From: Apostichopus japonicus
Taxonomy: Eukaryota > Echinodermata > Holothuroidea > Aspidochirotida > Stichopodidae
Direction of reading: 5' to 3'
Assembly (NCBI RefSeq): GCF_037975245.1
Contig: NC_092571.1
Span: 27,110,564 to 27,174,563 of the forward strand
DNA length: 64,000 nucleotides
In this document: positions 34,691 to 47,415 of the stretch, one piece after another
Layout: each line of letters opens with the position of its first letter
Position numbering within the stretch: position 1 is the stretch's first letter
The notes under the pieces: model-generated
The model's database searches: none
Told to the model about the DNA's origin: nothing
The model's input: the letters and a program-made list of their open reading frames with translations, nothing else
Position numbers and translations under genes: made by a program

Positions 34691-36870
34691 ACAATTTTAA
34701 TCACCTATTTAAAATCAGCTATATAGCTGCAATCAAAAGACTTGATTGCTAAAATTGAGTCTTGAATGGTTATTCTAATGCACTAAATAAAAGTTAATAA
34801 AGTTCAATACTAGTCTGACCCTTTATGGATGTAAATTGCAGCACTATTTCTCGCAGAGGTGTGTATAGTGCACTGCTAAGGCGCTGTTAAGTTGGTATAC
34901 AGTTGAAAACTAACTGCTTTAGATATTTTTACACACACCATGATCATGAAAAAAATTCTTTACGATACGCTATGAAAAATTGATGTATCCGTAGTCCAAT
35001 AAAAACAAGAAAACAAATCAAATGCTTCGCAGCCAAGCACTGAATCCCAGAAGAAACAGCAGGAATATGTTAGTAAGATCTCTCCGTGTCACAAACAATG
35101 ATATGCTGCATTCATACATAATCACTGGCGATACAACGTACTCACTGCAGAAGGTGTGTACAGTTTATGGCAGTGCAATAAAATGTACAGGATTAAGAGG
35201 GCGTTCACGGGATATTGCGTCAGTTGCAATTTATGGAACTTACAATAGCACTTAAGGCCATCGTTTGAAAATCGAGCTCACGTCCAGATACCTTTTCGGA
35301 GGTTTTTCGCAGACCTGCTAGAACTCCCTGTCAGTGAGGCCCTCGTCCACCGACCTAAAACAGATTTGATGTGCATTTTGTTCTTCCATTCAGTCTTGTT
35401 CAATCCGTGTTGATTGATACGAGGCATGATACTGATTATCGATATTACATAATTTGAGTCCATTGAAGGCAATGCGACTCTCAAACAATTGAGATATGGA
35501 ACAAAAATTACACAGTATAAAATATAAAGCACGCCACTGTTTTCCGATACCGTTAGCATTGTTTTATTTGTTATAAATTCTTAAGGTGTTCTTTCCAGTG
35601 CAGTTTATCATCTATAAGTAGCCTACACCAAGAAACTTCGCCACATAAATATTTCAATGTTAAATCGATTTATACAGTAACTTCCAGATTAGCATTTAAA
35701 GGGCTATTGGAAAATAGCATGTAACTTGTTTTGCTAACACCGACAGATAGCTTGTTAACTGGGAAACATTCATTAAGGTGTAGGAGTTCGTTGCTTATAA
35801 TTGTGAATAGTACCCCGATGTCGTCATTGGAGACAAGTAATATTAGTAGCAAAAGGTAAAAATCTAATAATTTATATACATTATATATGCCCTTTTATAT
35901 ACAGCATAATTTGTTAACATGCCGTCAACAAGTATGAAACATTCAAATAAGATATCGACTAATTTATTTGAGTAATTAATTCATTAGGGCTTATTACACT
36001 TATCTCAGACAAATACATTATTAGACACTAGGTCAGATAATGTAATTATCTAATAAGTACGTATATGGAATTATATTGAAAATAGATCAGGAGGACCGGG
36101 ATCGAATTCTTGCTGGGAATGGACGTTTTTCTACTGTTATTTCTAGCCTTTTTCCATTTCAAACGCGTTACAACTTATTTACCCCGGCTGTTCGTTTCAA
36201 AAGTATTGATATCTCTATGCAGAATAGTAGATGTCCATATAAAATACATTCAAAATTGATATTATACTTCTGTCATTGGTAGTTTCAATAACTTCAATCT
36301 GGATAAAACATACATAGAAAAATGTAGCACACAAGACAATTCTACGCGTGTCGTACAAAAAGGTGCACACTTTGTAAAAGCGGCTCCCAGCACACGATGC
36401 TGAAACTCTAAGTTAACAAGAAAGGTATGCAGTGCATGCATTCCCAGGTGAAGTGAGGTCCTCCCTCTACCAAGACAAATGGTCAACTGAGCTGGCAAGA
36501 CAATGAGCATCTCATGTTCAACCGAAGTGAGTGTGATGGTATATGTAGAATTAAAGCCATCGTGTGAATATCTTTCGTAGCTTTCTTCGCAGACCTGAAA
36601 AATACGTTCAACCGTACATTGATCAGCGTCATGTGAACACGAATATTAATCCCATGAAGGATGTTTCTACCATTACCAGTTTGTCAGATGATGCAGAGGA
36701 TTTCGATGAATTTTCAATTCATTCCTAGATACAGACTACTGGTACATCTACTGGATTGCTAAATTCAATTTTACATCCTATTAATGTTTATTAAATGATT
36801 TGTCAACAACGAGTAGCAATTTCAATGACTCAGAGCTGATCCATGGTGTCGTTTCACTGTACAATGAAGG
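34691..36870. repeat. Upstream spacer of gene 5, copy of 58170-61050
   Basis: Similar to the region upstream of gene 8 (TTACAATTTTAATCA near the start, GCAGACCTGCTAG, GGATCGAAT, TTTCTACCATTACCAG). The gene 8 copy carries an extra (TA)n-containing stretch of about 560 bases. The ORFs at 35022-35255 and 36262-36510 have no recognisable domain. No gene called. Confidence 0.6.
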
Positions 36871-36878
36871 GACAGAAG

Positions 36879-37368
36879 CAGGGGCGCACTGGCCCATCGA
36901 GAAGCCGGGAAATTTCCCGGAGGCCTACTTTTATTGGGGGCCTCGGGGTCCCTTCTTATGCTTTTACCATAATATTCATACAGCACAGTTGAGAGGGCAC
37001 CTGTTCAATGCACAAAATTTATGGTTATTTTCAGATGAGATAATACTGATATAGATGTTCGTTGCAATACACATATGCCCAGCATAGGAAACCAATATTT
37101 GACAATAAGAGGCCCCAATAAAGGGGCTCTTTTAATCAGTTCTAGAAATGAGGTCAATTTTCATATTCCTCCTTTCAAATGCATATACGATTTGAGCATT
37201 TCTACTTTACACCATGTCATATGTTGGAATCAACACCTGTAAGTTTATTCTTGTCAATTACTTTTTTTGTTCCAAATTATCTCAATTGCATGGTTTTTAT
37301 GTAGTTGAGGGGGCTCTTTCAATATGATGAACATTCGCAGTGACAATATTGATAGCAGACCACCCCTG
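36879..37368. mobile_element. hAT-like non-autonomous element (490 bp)
   Basis: Ends CAGGGGCGCACTGG (left) and CAGGGGTGGTCTGC (right, minus strand) are flanked by GACAGAAG at 36871-36878 and GATAGAAG at 37369-37376, an 8-bp target duplication with one mismatch. A second copy of the same insertion, at 61061-62121, sits in the same surrounding DNA, so it was duplicated together with its site. No transposase frame. Confidence 0.75.
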
Positions 37369-37376
37369 GATAGAAG

Positions 37377-40192
37377 GATGAGTGCAAAGATGACTTAACT
37401 GCTTTAAAAAAGAACAAGTCAACTTTAATAACGTCTCTTCACTATTTAATCGCATTATATCATGCATAGTTGCTGTAAGCCATTAATATTCTCAACTTAA
37501 AACTGTTGGTAAGCAGCATTTGTTGGCGGTTAGCCGGATAGTTTGCATACAATAATTGATGTTATTTTTAAGATAGAACGTATTACGATGATTTTGCACT
37601 GTTCAACAACGTTCAACGAAACGTCTGTTAGCAAAAGGTGAAGGACATTAAATGTAATGCTACTCATACACAATTAAAACTCTAGTGTCTCCCTTTTTAA
37701 CGCAAAATATTGCATATGTAACTTAGTTTGAAACAGATATTATCTCATGTTTACCCTTGGCTTAGGTGAAAGGATTAATGAATACAGGAATATAAATGTA
37801 CTTTTATGCAATCTGTTTTAATTTGAACAATTGCCAGGCAACCATTTGCAGGCTGTATAGATAACATTCAACAGAAAACCGACTCGCACTTTGTGTCACA
37901 GATTCTTGTACTATTTTATGCTCCGAGGAAGTAAAAGAGCCACATGAAAAAGAAATTATCAGTTATCAATTACAATATGAAAAACAGTTGTTGAGCAAAC
38001 CCTGTAATCTGACCATAGCAACAAAATAAAAATGCCGTGGAACGTTAAACACAGAATAAACTTAACCTTACGCAAAAAGAATTCCTTATTTTAGAAGATG
38101 CGCTCAGTTGTATACGTGCTGAGACTTTGGCTATAGTAGGCCTACGACTTACTATCAACATTTAGGTGTTCTGCAAATGAATCCAGGGATAAAATGGAAT
38201 TATTTACCTGATATGTCTCCAAAGCGTAGACAGAACCAACTTTCATAAGTAAGTATTATTGTAACTGTACATTACAGAAGATGCGGTGACATTATCAAAC
38301 CTTACTTTACACACTGAGTTTTAATAGGTACAGTAACGTTATTGCTATATTCAAACTATAGCCTTTTGCTTAAAATTCTTACAAACTGTAAACCCGTTAC
38401 AATTTGTATTGATTTCAGTCAATGATTGTGTCATGAAGTTGTTGCTTAACAATTAACAGTTTAAGACAGTTCAGTATCACCGCATCATTATCAAAATGCT
38501 CTCGTGAAGGCAGAATAAGCGGAAATACTATATGTGACTGTATATATTGCTATATGATGATTATTGTTTCACTGAAATATCTCTTTAAATATCATACATT
38601 TAAGCATAGCAGGTACTGCGTTGCCGAAAACACTTCCTTGTATTAGCAATAAAGTACACTATACCAGCTTTACAACTATTCACGTACATCTTCCTATGAA
38701 TTTCCCTCTTTGAATTGTTAAAAAGTGAAATGGTGTGAAACTGAAACTGAAAGAGACCCACCCCCATCCCCGATGAAGAGACTTTGAAGAGAAACAAACT
38801 TGAGTATTAGTATCACACATCAATTAGTGCAAACGCTTAGAGTGATTTAAATAAATATTAATTGCATACTTAGGAATGTTGAAAGGATTTCCCCTAGAAT
38901 TTGATGACACAACACCACAACGGCATGACCTTAACTTTTTCAATTGCTGAAAGTAACGTTTTGGACATTTGATAAAACAAGATAAAACGCAAGTGGAAAA
39001 CTGTTTTCTCACAAACAGTTATAATTTCGACAACTAATGACCGACTTCCACGTCCTTATTACGTTGAAGTCAGAAGAGCGGTAATGCGGTAACGTGTGTT
39101 GTAACTTGCTCCGTACTTTGTCTACTTTCCATTTAATCAATGCCCTTCTCTTAAGAATCTATAGCCTATGGTGATCAGGGTGTCTTCGATGAGTAAATTC
39201 AAATAGCACGCAACGTTTAAATAGAACACTGAAAGTCAAGACCACACATGTGGTTCAAACCATTATGGCATAGGGTATTGTGTATTATCTATAATTAATG
39301 TCCCTTTCGTATTTTGTTTAAATTACCACCTATTTTTATGATATTGTAGCAGAAAACATATTTCCACTTGCTTTATTGATATGTGGGTTAGGAGTGTTGT
39401 GGTTCCTTTATTGTGATTCTTGAAAGGATGAAATACCCGTATGCAGATGAAAATATCACGTTATCACGTGACAACATGTAAGTGACCAAGGCCACAATTT
39501 ATATTACAATAAGAAAAATCGATTTGATAAAAATAGTTTTTATGGTTCTTTGTGTTTCTTGAAAAAAAGTAGTGGTGTTACGGACCAAATAATCCTCTAT
39601 AACGTAAACTGAGGAAGATTCTTTGTATTTTTGCTTTCATTTATTTTTATTTTTATTTTGTGCTTTTAGTTTCACTGTAAATATTATTTGTACTGTGTAA
39701 AGTTGATCATCATAAGCATGCTGCTCTCTATCTAGATCGTGTTTACGTAAATAACGACATCATCATCTCTATCGTAAAGATCTTGTGTTACTGACCTCAT
39801 TCAGAGATGACTTCGTTATTTGCATATCATAACAAGGAGGTGTTAGAGAATGAAGACATAGATGTTCACGTGACATTATATTGTGCATCTACTTATATTT
39901 TTCTTCTTAAACGTATATTCAGATCCTGCAATAAATGGTAAAGAAAGTCTTTACATATGTTCTATGGTAGGTACATATAAAAAATACTGGAGATACTCAA
40001 TATATGTGTTATATCGAAAGTAAACTACGTTCAAACGCCTTGTATTAAAGTATACTGAATATATATATTATGTCATAAAAATGCTCTTATGATCTAGATT
40101 TTCCTTCGATTCGATTGTGAATCGCTTGACTTTATAACAATCGACATGCTTGCTTCACAGTATAAACTGAGTAGGTGTTCAACGCTTATTAG
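37377..40192. repeat. Duplication block D, copy 2, with extension
   Basis: Matches 18281-20400 and 62122-64000. From about 39400 the block continues with DNA matching 24470-25160. It ends at the (TA)n tract beside the gene 6 flank. Small ORFs on either strand are not conserved. No gene seen. Confidence 0.75.
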
Positions 40193-40230
40193 TATATATA
40201 TATATATATATATATATTTATTTGTATATG

Positions 40231-40265
<35 letters not shown>

Positions 40266-40297
40266 CTATATATGTATATGTATATGTATATATATGC
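40193..40297. repeat. (TA)n microsatellite
   Basis: About 105 bases of TA repeats with GTATA variants, at the border between block D and the gene 6 3' flank. Confidence 0.95.
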
Positions 40298-40800
40298 GAA
40301 AGGGAGATTAATTGGTTGTCGTCTGTGCGCCCAGCTGCCATTCTGTGCGTGGAGGTCAGTGTTAAGGCTCTGGCTCTTGCAATAGGTCATATGAAATGGA
40401 GGAAACACTATGTAGTTAAATAACCCCTGTTGGGGTAGCACCCCACCCCTGTGTCCTCCACATCGACTCCGCTCACCAGACATGGTGGTGTGCTAACAAA
40501 CAGACTATTGTCCCAAAGTTCCCAGACTACTGTATATGTGAACAGTCTATTATAATAGACGTCTGTTCAGCTGCATAACACAAATGTCGCATAGGAGGGA
40601 CGGATATATTCACACAAAATCCACCAATGTGTATCACGTTACATGATACAAAAGAATGCCGTCTGTCATTAACTCTTTTTGGATTGTCACGGTAATTTGA
40701 TGATAAAGTACTAAATACTGTATTTAACACAATTATAAAAAAATAATGAATCAAAACCAAAACGTAATATATGAATATGAGTTAATAACATAAAGAATAA
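40298..40800 (-). repeat. 3' flank of gene 6 (type-B flank, copy 3)
   Basis: Copy of 21000-21458. The outermost part, with the CTGTCGACAGTGCGTGG stretch, is missing: the (TA)n tract joins directly to GCGAAAGGGAGATTAATT. Confidence 0.7.
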
Positions 40801-42126
40801 TCAGTTAACAATATCATATTGTTCATATTCTTGTAAATGTTCGCAGGGAGACAGATAACCACCATTGTCATAAGTAAATAACGTAGAATTGATGTTCGTA
40901 TAGTTATCTGTGGGGATATTTAGTGCATTACTATTATCAATCTGAGATTCATTCGTTGGGACTATGTCATCATTCATGGATGTATTTCTATCTTTAGCAT
41001 TATTCGTACTAGGGTTCTCTCCGGCGGAAACATTTAAGCGATATTTATATACTATTATTACAATGAGACATATTAAACAGAAGCAGATGACCATGACAAC
41101 TAATAAAACAGCTATTACTCGACCTGGGTTATTGGTTGCACTGATTTCGATCATTGATATGATATTTCTATTTCTGTAGTTACCAACACATTGTATATTC
41201 ACTGAGCAGACGTCACTACCGGTATCCAATACAGTGAGTTCAATGGATGCATCGCTTTCCTTAATATCATACTTCCAGTGAGTTGGAATCTTTGTCCAGG
41301 ATAGGTTAACTTCACTCACATTACTGGTACACTTAAAAATATGATTCTTCACTTTACTGCAAATGATTTCTGATGGAGTCACCGCCACAGAGAACAAAGG
41401 CAGAAACAGAATAGGTCCGAAGGAGCAAGATCCTTGATAACTCTGATAAGGTGCTGGTAATTGTTGAGAGACATTGCAGACAAAGACACTACTGTTAAAT
41501 GATGAGTTGAAGTTCGGTGAGAATGATAGAGTCTTAGAAGGATGCGGGTGAGATGATGTTGTCTTGGTTGAGATGCTAGTGACATCTGTGGTTTTAGTTC
41601 CCTGTATGATATGGTTTGAAATAGTCACTTGTGGAATTCCGTCCTCTGAAGTACAGTTCATCTCGATGAGGTCAATCTGATCCTCGAAAATATATGGTCC
41701 GATTTCAATGGAAGATTTACAAATAGGTTTACTGCTTATTAATGTGTAGACATCGCCAATCACAGCATATTTCTCATCAACACCTTCACCACATTTATAT
41801 GTTCCTTTATATTCTTCAGTTGCATGTTTTAATGTCAGGTTGCCCGTAGTGAGACCAATAATTTGAAAATCGAATATATTTGAAAATTTATTTATTACCT
41901 GCTTATTTTGCACAACTACAATGTCTTTAAATCTTATGTTAAATGGATTGTTGGCATTCTGTTTACAAATAAATTCAACTGTTTCATTCTTCAGAACGTT
42001 GATAGGGATAGCAATATCATCAAATTTTGTAGTCATACGCCGAGGAGAGGAAGGTTCCAAACATGTTGTTATAACCGCACACAATAAAAATGTCGATAAA
42101 ATATTCTCAAGTTTCATTGAATCCAT
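40801..42126 (-). CDS. Gene 6: three-Ig-domain membrane receptor, N1-B combination, intact
   Basis: The protein has 441 residues from the inner start MDSMKLEN; the 27-codon open extension upstream crosses the splice acceptor at 42173-42174 and is rejected. Signal peptide about 1-26; Ig1 C54 and C112; Ig2a C158 and C217 with C136 and C234; Ig3b C266 and C313 with the extra pair C256 and C307; membrane helix about 337-359 (VMVICFCLICLIVIIV); tail of about 80 residues with NYTNI (Y409), TYDNGGYLSP and EQYDIVN. This is the only N1-B gene with an unbroken junction into the helix (NNPGRVIAVLL) and so shows what genes 2 and 4 lost. The tail differs from the others in DNG for DSG. It also has the full upstream exon and intron. 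Specific function unknown. Confidence 0.88.
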   Translation of the reverse strand: MDSMKLENILSTFLLCAVITTCLEPSSPRRMTTKFDDIAIPINVLKNETVEFICKQNANNPFNIRFKDIVVVQNKQVINKFSNIFDFQIIGLTTGNLTLKHATEEYKGTYKCGEGVDEKYAVIGDVYTLISSKPICKSSIEIGPYIFEDQIDLIEMNCTSEDGIPQVTISNHIIQGTKTTDVTSISTKTTSSHPHPSKTLSFSPNFNSSFNSSVFVCNVSQQLPAPYQSYQGSCSFGPILFLPLFSVAVTPSEIICSKVKNHIFKCTSNVSEVNLSWTKIPTHWKYDIKESDASIELTVLDTGSDVCSVNIQCVGNYRNRNIISMIEISATNNPGRVIAVLLVVMVICFCLICLIVIIVYKYRLNVSAGENPSTNNAKDRNTSMNDDIVPTNESQIDNSNALNIPTDNYTNINSTLFTYDNGGYLSPCEHLQEYEQYDIVN

Positions 42127-42172
42127 ATTGATCTTCAGCCGTGTGATGATACTTACAACTAAGGCTATGTAC

Positions 42173-43385
42173 CTACAACAGAAATGACAAAAGTAATACA
42201 CGATCAAGACTTATATCATATCTATAGTTGATCATTTAAAAAAGCTTTTTAATGTCTCAAATTGAATAGATATCTTCAATGAATGTATGTATGTTATGCA
42301 TTATTCGCATATCGATGGAAGTAAAATATGCAAGAGTAGGAGAAGCCGATTGAAAGTTGTGTTAGGGGTGGGACAGAAGTCGGTTTTGAGTTGTAGAAGT
42401 TCCCTTGGCACTATTTCAGTTTTTCACAAGCTGCGATGACCTGTAGACGATATATTGAGAATTTCAACTTTTCCTATCCACATCTCGAATATACGTGTTC
42501 TTGGAATTAAGTTATCTTGTCCTTTTCCCTGAGTAACTGCCTCCTCTTGAAGTAGAACTTCTCCTACCAAAAATTAGTATTATCTCAGACAAGATTAGAA
42601 GTATATCATCTCAAACTTTGATTAGCATTATTTTTGGCATGAAATTTAATAATTTTTGTGAAAAGACGAAAGTTCTACGAACATTTAAAAATTTTGAATT
42701 ATCGCCCGACACTACTACTTGCTATTTCAGTTCCTCTTTTTCTCAACTTATGATATTTTTTAACTCTAATTTTTGACATTTATCTCAACATTTCTACTAC
42801 TTCGTTCGGAATTTCTATTTGTAGAAATTAAGGTATTTCATTCACAAACTGTCGACGTATTACTCATATTTTACATTTTTTATTAAATATCTAACTTTCT
42901 TTCAAATGTTCCACTATTCAATGTAAAAACTGAGACTGTTTACCTCCTCAAAGTCTTGAAATGTTTCTCATGATTGCAATTGGAGTATTGCAATTAGTTA
43001 CTTGTTTTTGTATGCCGTAATTTCGTCTGTTTAATTTTTCGACATTTTGAGCAAAAAAATGGTGAATGATGCAATGCTGATATTAGAATGCAATGTGCCT
43101 CTTGTTCTGTTGTTATAAAATTGGAAGAGTGGGAAATGTCGTCGAGAAAGCAACTCGTGCCTTTACTCTGATCAGTGCTAGCTCCCCTGCACCTAGTCCC
43201 TAAGCCTATACTATGTGATGCTATACTATCTGATGTGCCGTTGCGCTACATTATTGCTTCAAAGTGAAGCTAGCCTACAGTGCTTTTACAAACTTTCAAC
43301 GAATAATTTATGCCCGTACAGCTAGATTCCTTAATATTTTCCTCATAGCTTTTTTAACAGTTATAGTAACATTAAGTGGACTTAC
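42173..43385 (-). other. Probable 5'-UTR intron of gene 6
   Basis: Donor GTAAGT from 43385 and acceptor TTGTTGTAG at 42173-42174 correspond to those of gene 1, with similar sequence throughout. No coding potential inside. Confidence 0.6.
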
Positions 43386-43514
43386 CGACATAACGTTTGA
43401 AGCAGTATTTGTGTCTCTTTGAGCTTGACAATGTGATACTGAATGTATATAGTTCAGTAACTAGAACCTCACTGATATCGTAGGCGGAAGTGAGCTTATT
43501 ACAGTTACAATCTC
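43386..43514 (-). promoter_or_regulatory. Probable non-coding first exon and promoter-proximal region of gene 6
   Basis: Conserved with 3270-3398. Unlike gene 1, it has an ATG just before the donor (TTATGTCG), which would open a short upstream frame ending before or around the main start and might reduce translation. Similarity to gene 1 ends at about 43514. Confidence 0.4.
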
Positions 43515-44756
43515 CTAGCCGGCTTGCCCATGTTTACTGAAAAGTTGGCAGATGAAGCCGTTTTCAATTTGGGAAGATGGTCTTTCCTTCAAGGGATGAA
43601 CAGCAGATCGATGTTGGGACCGATTAGCTTTCTTTAGACCGACTGCAGTGAATGGCCGACAACGTTTAAAATATTAATCCAACAAAGTGACAATTTCTGT
43701 TATAATTACAGCTTTATATTCTGATATCACAACTCGTATTATAAAATGATATTTTCTATTTGAAGTTGGACGTGATTGTTATTCTGTTTCAAATGTGTAA
43801 TGTGGCGCTGTTTAAGTAATGAAAAAATATGTAATGGATTTTCCAAGACGTTCTCAAGAGGTCAAATTGGTTGAAGAAACATTTAATTAAGTTCAATGGT
43901 AGCTATTAAACATTGTGGGTCGCCCTAGTGTCAATCCGTTCAATGCAAATCATTCAGACTTAATTCAAACGTAATTTAGTTTCAAAGAGACCTTAAAAGT
44001 GAATAATATTTTATCCATTATATACTGAGCCTTGAAATAACGAATCGGAAGCCCGATAGATTGAAATTTGTGAAGAACAACTGGCAACAGAAGGATCAAT
44101 AGTTGGCACTAACAATCTCTTTGAATAATCAAAAGTGACTACATATGCTGAAGAGAGGGCTAGATCTGTGGGGGGGGGGGGGCAGTAGTACATATGGAGT
44201 GAAGTTGGGAAAAAAGGAACTGCAATTCACCTCAATGCGTCCACAACTGAATGCACCAACTGACAGGGACGTCGATTTGTTTCAGGGTTAGCAAGGCAAA
44301 CTTACCGATTCAAGTAAATGTAGGAAAATACAGTGGGACACAAGCATACTCATATTGGCTGTACGATGTAACTACTTCTTTTTGTTATATCTTTATGACG
44401 AAAATTAGATTAGTTGCATTTATTTTAATAATTCATGAACACGATTAATAAGCCAGTTCAGAGTTTCTAATGCACATGGATGTACGTCACTCTGCTCGTT
44501 GGGAATACCTTGCAGATGTAACTCAAAATCAGTAAGGTAAAGTTGCGCTGAGGTCAGTTAGCGCTTTGTACAACTCAATTACTAAGTTTATGATAACATG
44601 TGCTTCATAATTTAAGGTAATCCTTGCCGCATATGACTAAATATGTCAGAAAGACTCGAAAATGAACTTAAAAATGAAACTTGGAACTACAACTGATTTA
44701 AACTCCTTTTTTATTTCTAACAACAGTTAACAGACTGTTACAGCAATCATATAATC
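43515..44756. other. Unassigned intergenic DNA, no gene seen
   Basis: No copy elsewhere in the window was recognised except a short GATTTGTTTCA stretch near 44273 that resembles 25737. A run of 12-13 G is at about 44170. Short ORFs only. Confidence 0.45.
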
Positions 44757-45640
44757 AATCGATCCATCCATCGATCGATCCATCGATCCATGATCCATCG
44801 ACCCATCGATCCATCGATTCATCGACCCATCCATCCAACGATTCATCGATCCATCGAACCATCCATCGCGATCCATCCATCGATCAGTTCATCCATCCAT
44901 CCATCCATCCATCCATCCATCCGTCCGTCCGTCCGTCCGTCCGTCCGTCCGTCCGTCCGTCCGTCCGTCCGTCCGTCCGTCCGTCCGTCCGTCCGTCCGT
45001 CCGTCCGTCCGTCCGTCCGTCCGTCCGTCCGTCCGTCCGTCCGTCCGTCCGTCCGTCCGTCCGTCCGTCCGTCCGTCCGTCCGTCCGTCCGTCCGTCCGT
45101 CCGTCCGTCCGTCCGTCCGTCCGTCCGTCCGTCCGTCCGTCCGTCCGTCCGTCCGTCCGTCCGTCCGTCCGTCCGTCCGTCCGTCCGTCCGTCCGTCCGT
45201 CCGTCCGTCCGTCCGTCCGTCCGTCCGTCCATCCATCCATCCATGCATCCATCCATCCATCCATCCATCCATCGAACCATCCTTTCATCCATCCATCCAT
45301 CCATCCATCCATCCATCCATCCATCCATCCATCCATCCATCCATCCATCCATCCATCCATCCATCCATCCATCCATCCATCCATCCATCCATCCATCCAT
45401 CCATCCATCCATCCATCCATCCATCCATCCATCCATCCACCCATCCACCCATCCATCCATCCATCCATCCATCCACCCATCCATCCATCCATCCATCCAT
45501 CCATCCATCCATCCATCCATCCATGCATCCATCCATCCATCCATCCATCCATCGAACCATCCTTTCATCCTTCCATCCTTCCATCCTTCCATCCATCCAT
45601 TCATTAATCCATCCATTTATCTATCCATCCATCTATGGAT
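44757..45640. repeat. Compound tetranucleotide satellite, (CCAT)n with a (CCGT)n core
   Basis: Nearly 0.9 kb of 4-bp repeats. A block of about 77 CCGT units (about 44921-45228) lies between CCAT-rich arms that also hold CGAT, CCAC and CTTT variants. Long ORFs on both strands (SVRP or DGRT and MDGW repeats) follow only from the 4-bp period having no stops in several frames. Confidence 0.97.
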
Positions 45641-47407
45641 AGATTAAGTTCCCTAAATCAATGCGTTATCGACTAAGCACACATTTGGCCTAATGACTAA
45701 TACTAACAATATATTTGTTAGTAGCATTTGATCTCAAATTTAAGTTTTCATCCAAATGGCTAGGATATTGGTTTTGCTCTAAATAGAGAGTTGGTACTAC
45801 TGTACAGTATTTACATGACATGATATTACACACAGTTAAAACTTAGCGATTGAACGGTCCTTCAATTTTGATTTAATCCCTTGTGTTTGTAATGGTTGAA
45901 ACAATAACACATCGGAAAATGTCTTGTGCGGGAGTTGTACTTACTATAATGTTTATATATAATGTTAATTAATTCCAGTATATGCTTTTCACAGAAGATT
46001 ACCTGAAACTTCCATTAGTTCAGTGTGCGGATGACACGTTAACGAATATGGGTCATAACGACAATTATCGAAAAGTCGTGATGAGATGCGTCGCTTTCAA
46101 TATTTCTCACACGGTAAGTGTAGCTGGTTCTCGATGTATCAAGGATGTTAAATAAAACTGTACATAGGATCATTAAATGTGTTTTTTTTTGTTAGTTTCG
46201 CTGCGTTGAATATAATAAAAGCAGAAATTCAAGATAAATGGCTGTTGATCATGGTAATACAACCTCAATCAATTGTACATGTATAGCCTGCAATATCTTC
46301 CTTCCAGTGGTAAATTAGCAATTTTTTCCCAAACAGGTAATCTATAATGAACCCTTGGTCTTTGTGGTTCATTGATAACTTGTACAAATATAGGCAGGTG
46401 ATTTCCCGAATTAAGCACAAACGGGATCATCTGTACAATAATTGTGGTATACATTAGTGTGCTGAGAGTATTCATCATTCATCATCGTTGGCATATCCGA
46501 ACAGGAAGATTGTCGTCCACGTGACATTATATTGTTTTTATATCAAATTTTGCATAAACGTAAATTCAAATCATGTCATGAATGGTAAAGCAAGTCTTAA
46601 TTTATGTATAGGCCTACTTTTGTAACTATATGTACACATTACTGGACATATTCATTATTGCGATTATGTGTGTTGTATCGAAAGTAAACTACATTTTTAC
46701 GCATAGTATAAAAGTTTACTTAATCTATGTTCTATACTGCCATCTAAACGCTCTCATGATCGAGACTTTCTTTCGATTTTAGTTTGCATCTCTTGACTTT
46801 GCAACTGTAAAGGTAGGGTCGCTTCGCAGTATAACATGAGCATTTGATCAACGTTTTTAAGTGTGTAACGTTTGTTAACTGACGTGAGCAGGAAATGCTT
46901 TCCCATGAAAATTACGACACTTTAGTTATCAGTATAGTACAACATGTACATATCAATATCGTATCAGTTGTAATGTGTATTACTTGATTTTCCTCCACGT
47001 ACCACCATACGTGTAGCAACCCAAGAAAATTATAATTTTGTGTAGGGCGTTCTTGACGTCCAAAATTGCAAATCATTACTTTATGCCCTATTAATGTATA
47101 ATATTGTCTGGCAGTCAGCAGTCTGTAGTGTTTTACAAGTGCACTGTCTCAACAACTGTGATCAAATAAGTAGATATTACATGTAACGTAAACGAGTGCA
47201 GATCGTTAATGCGGTTTCGCCGGGTGCTCCCGTCAGCCATTCCGTATTAAGAGGTACGTTGTAAAGATGTGGGTTTTACAATGAGCCATATAATAAGCAG
47301 GAAACCATCATGTGGTTAAACTATGCATTTTGAGGTAGCACACCTCCTAACATGTGTCGGCCACACGGGCTCTCCTCGCCTGGCATGTCAGTGCGCTAAT
47401 AAACAGA
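45641..47407. repeat. Diverged spacer and outer 3' flank of gene 7
   Basis: About 45960-47000 is a diverged relative of 10950-11640, and about 46930-47407 is the outer part of a type-B flank (ACATGTA ... GTGTATTAC edge), here without a (TA)n tract. No gene seen. Confidence 0.55.
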
Positions 47408-47415
47408 TTGTAGTA

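Noticed and set aside
35022-36510. Candidate small genes upstream of gene 5
   Set aside because: The related region upstream of gene 8 does not keep the same frames open and no domain or splice pattern could be supported.
44790-45647. Long ORFs on both strands over the tetranucleotide repeat
   Set aside because: The 4-bp period gives repeating SVRP, DGRT or MDGW residues in several frames at once; this is simple repeat, not protein coding.
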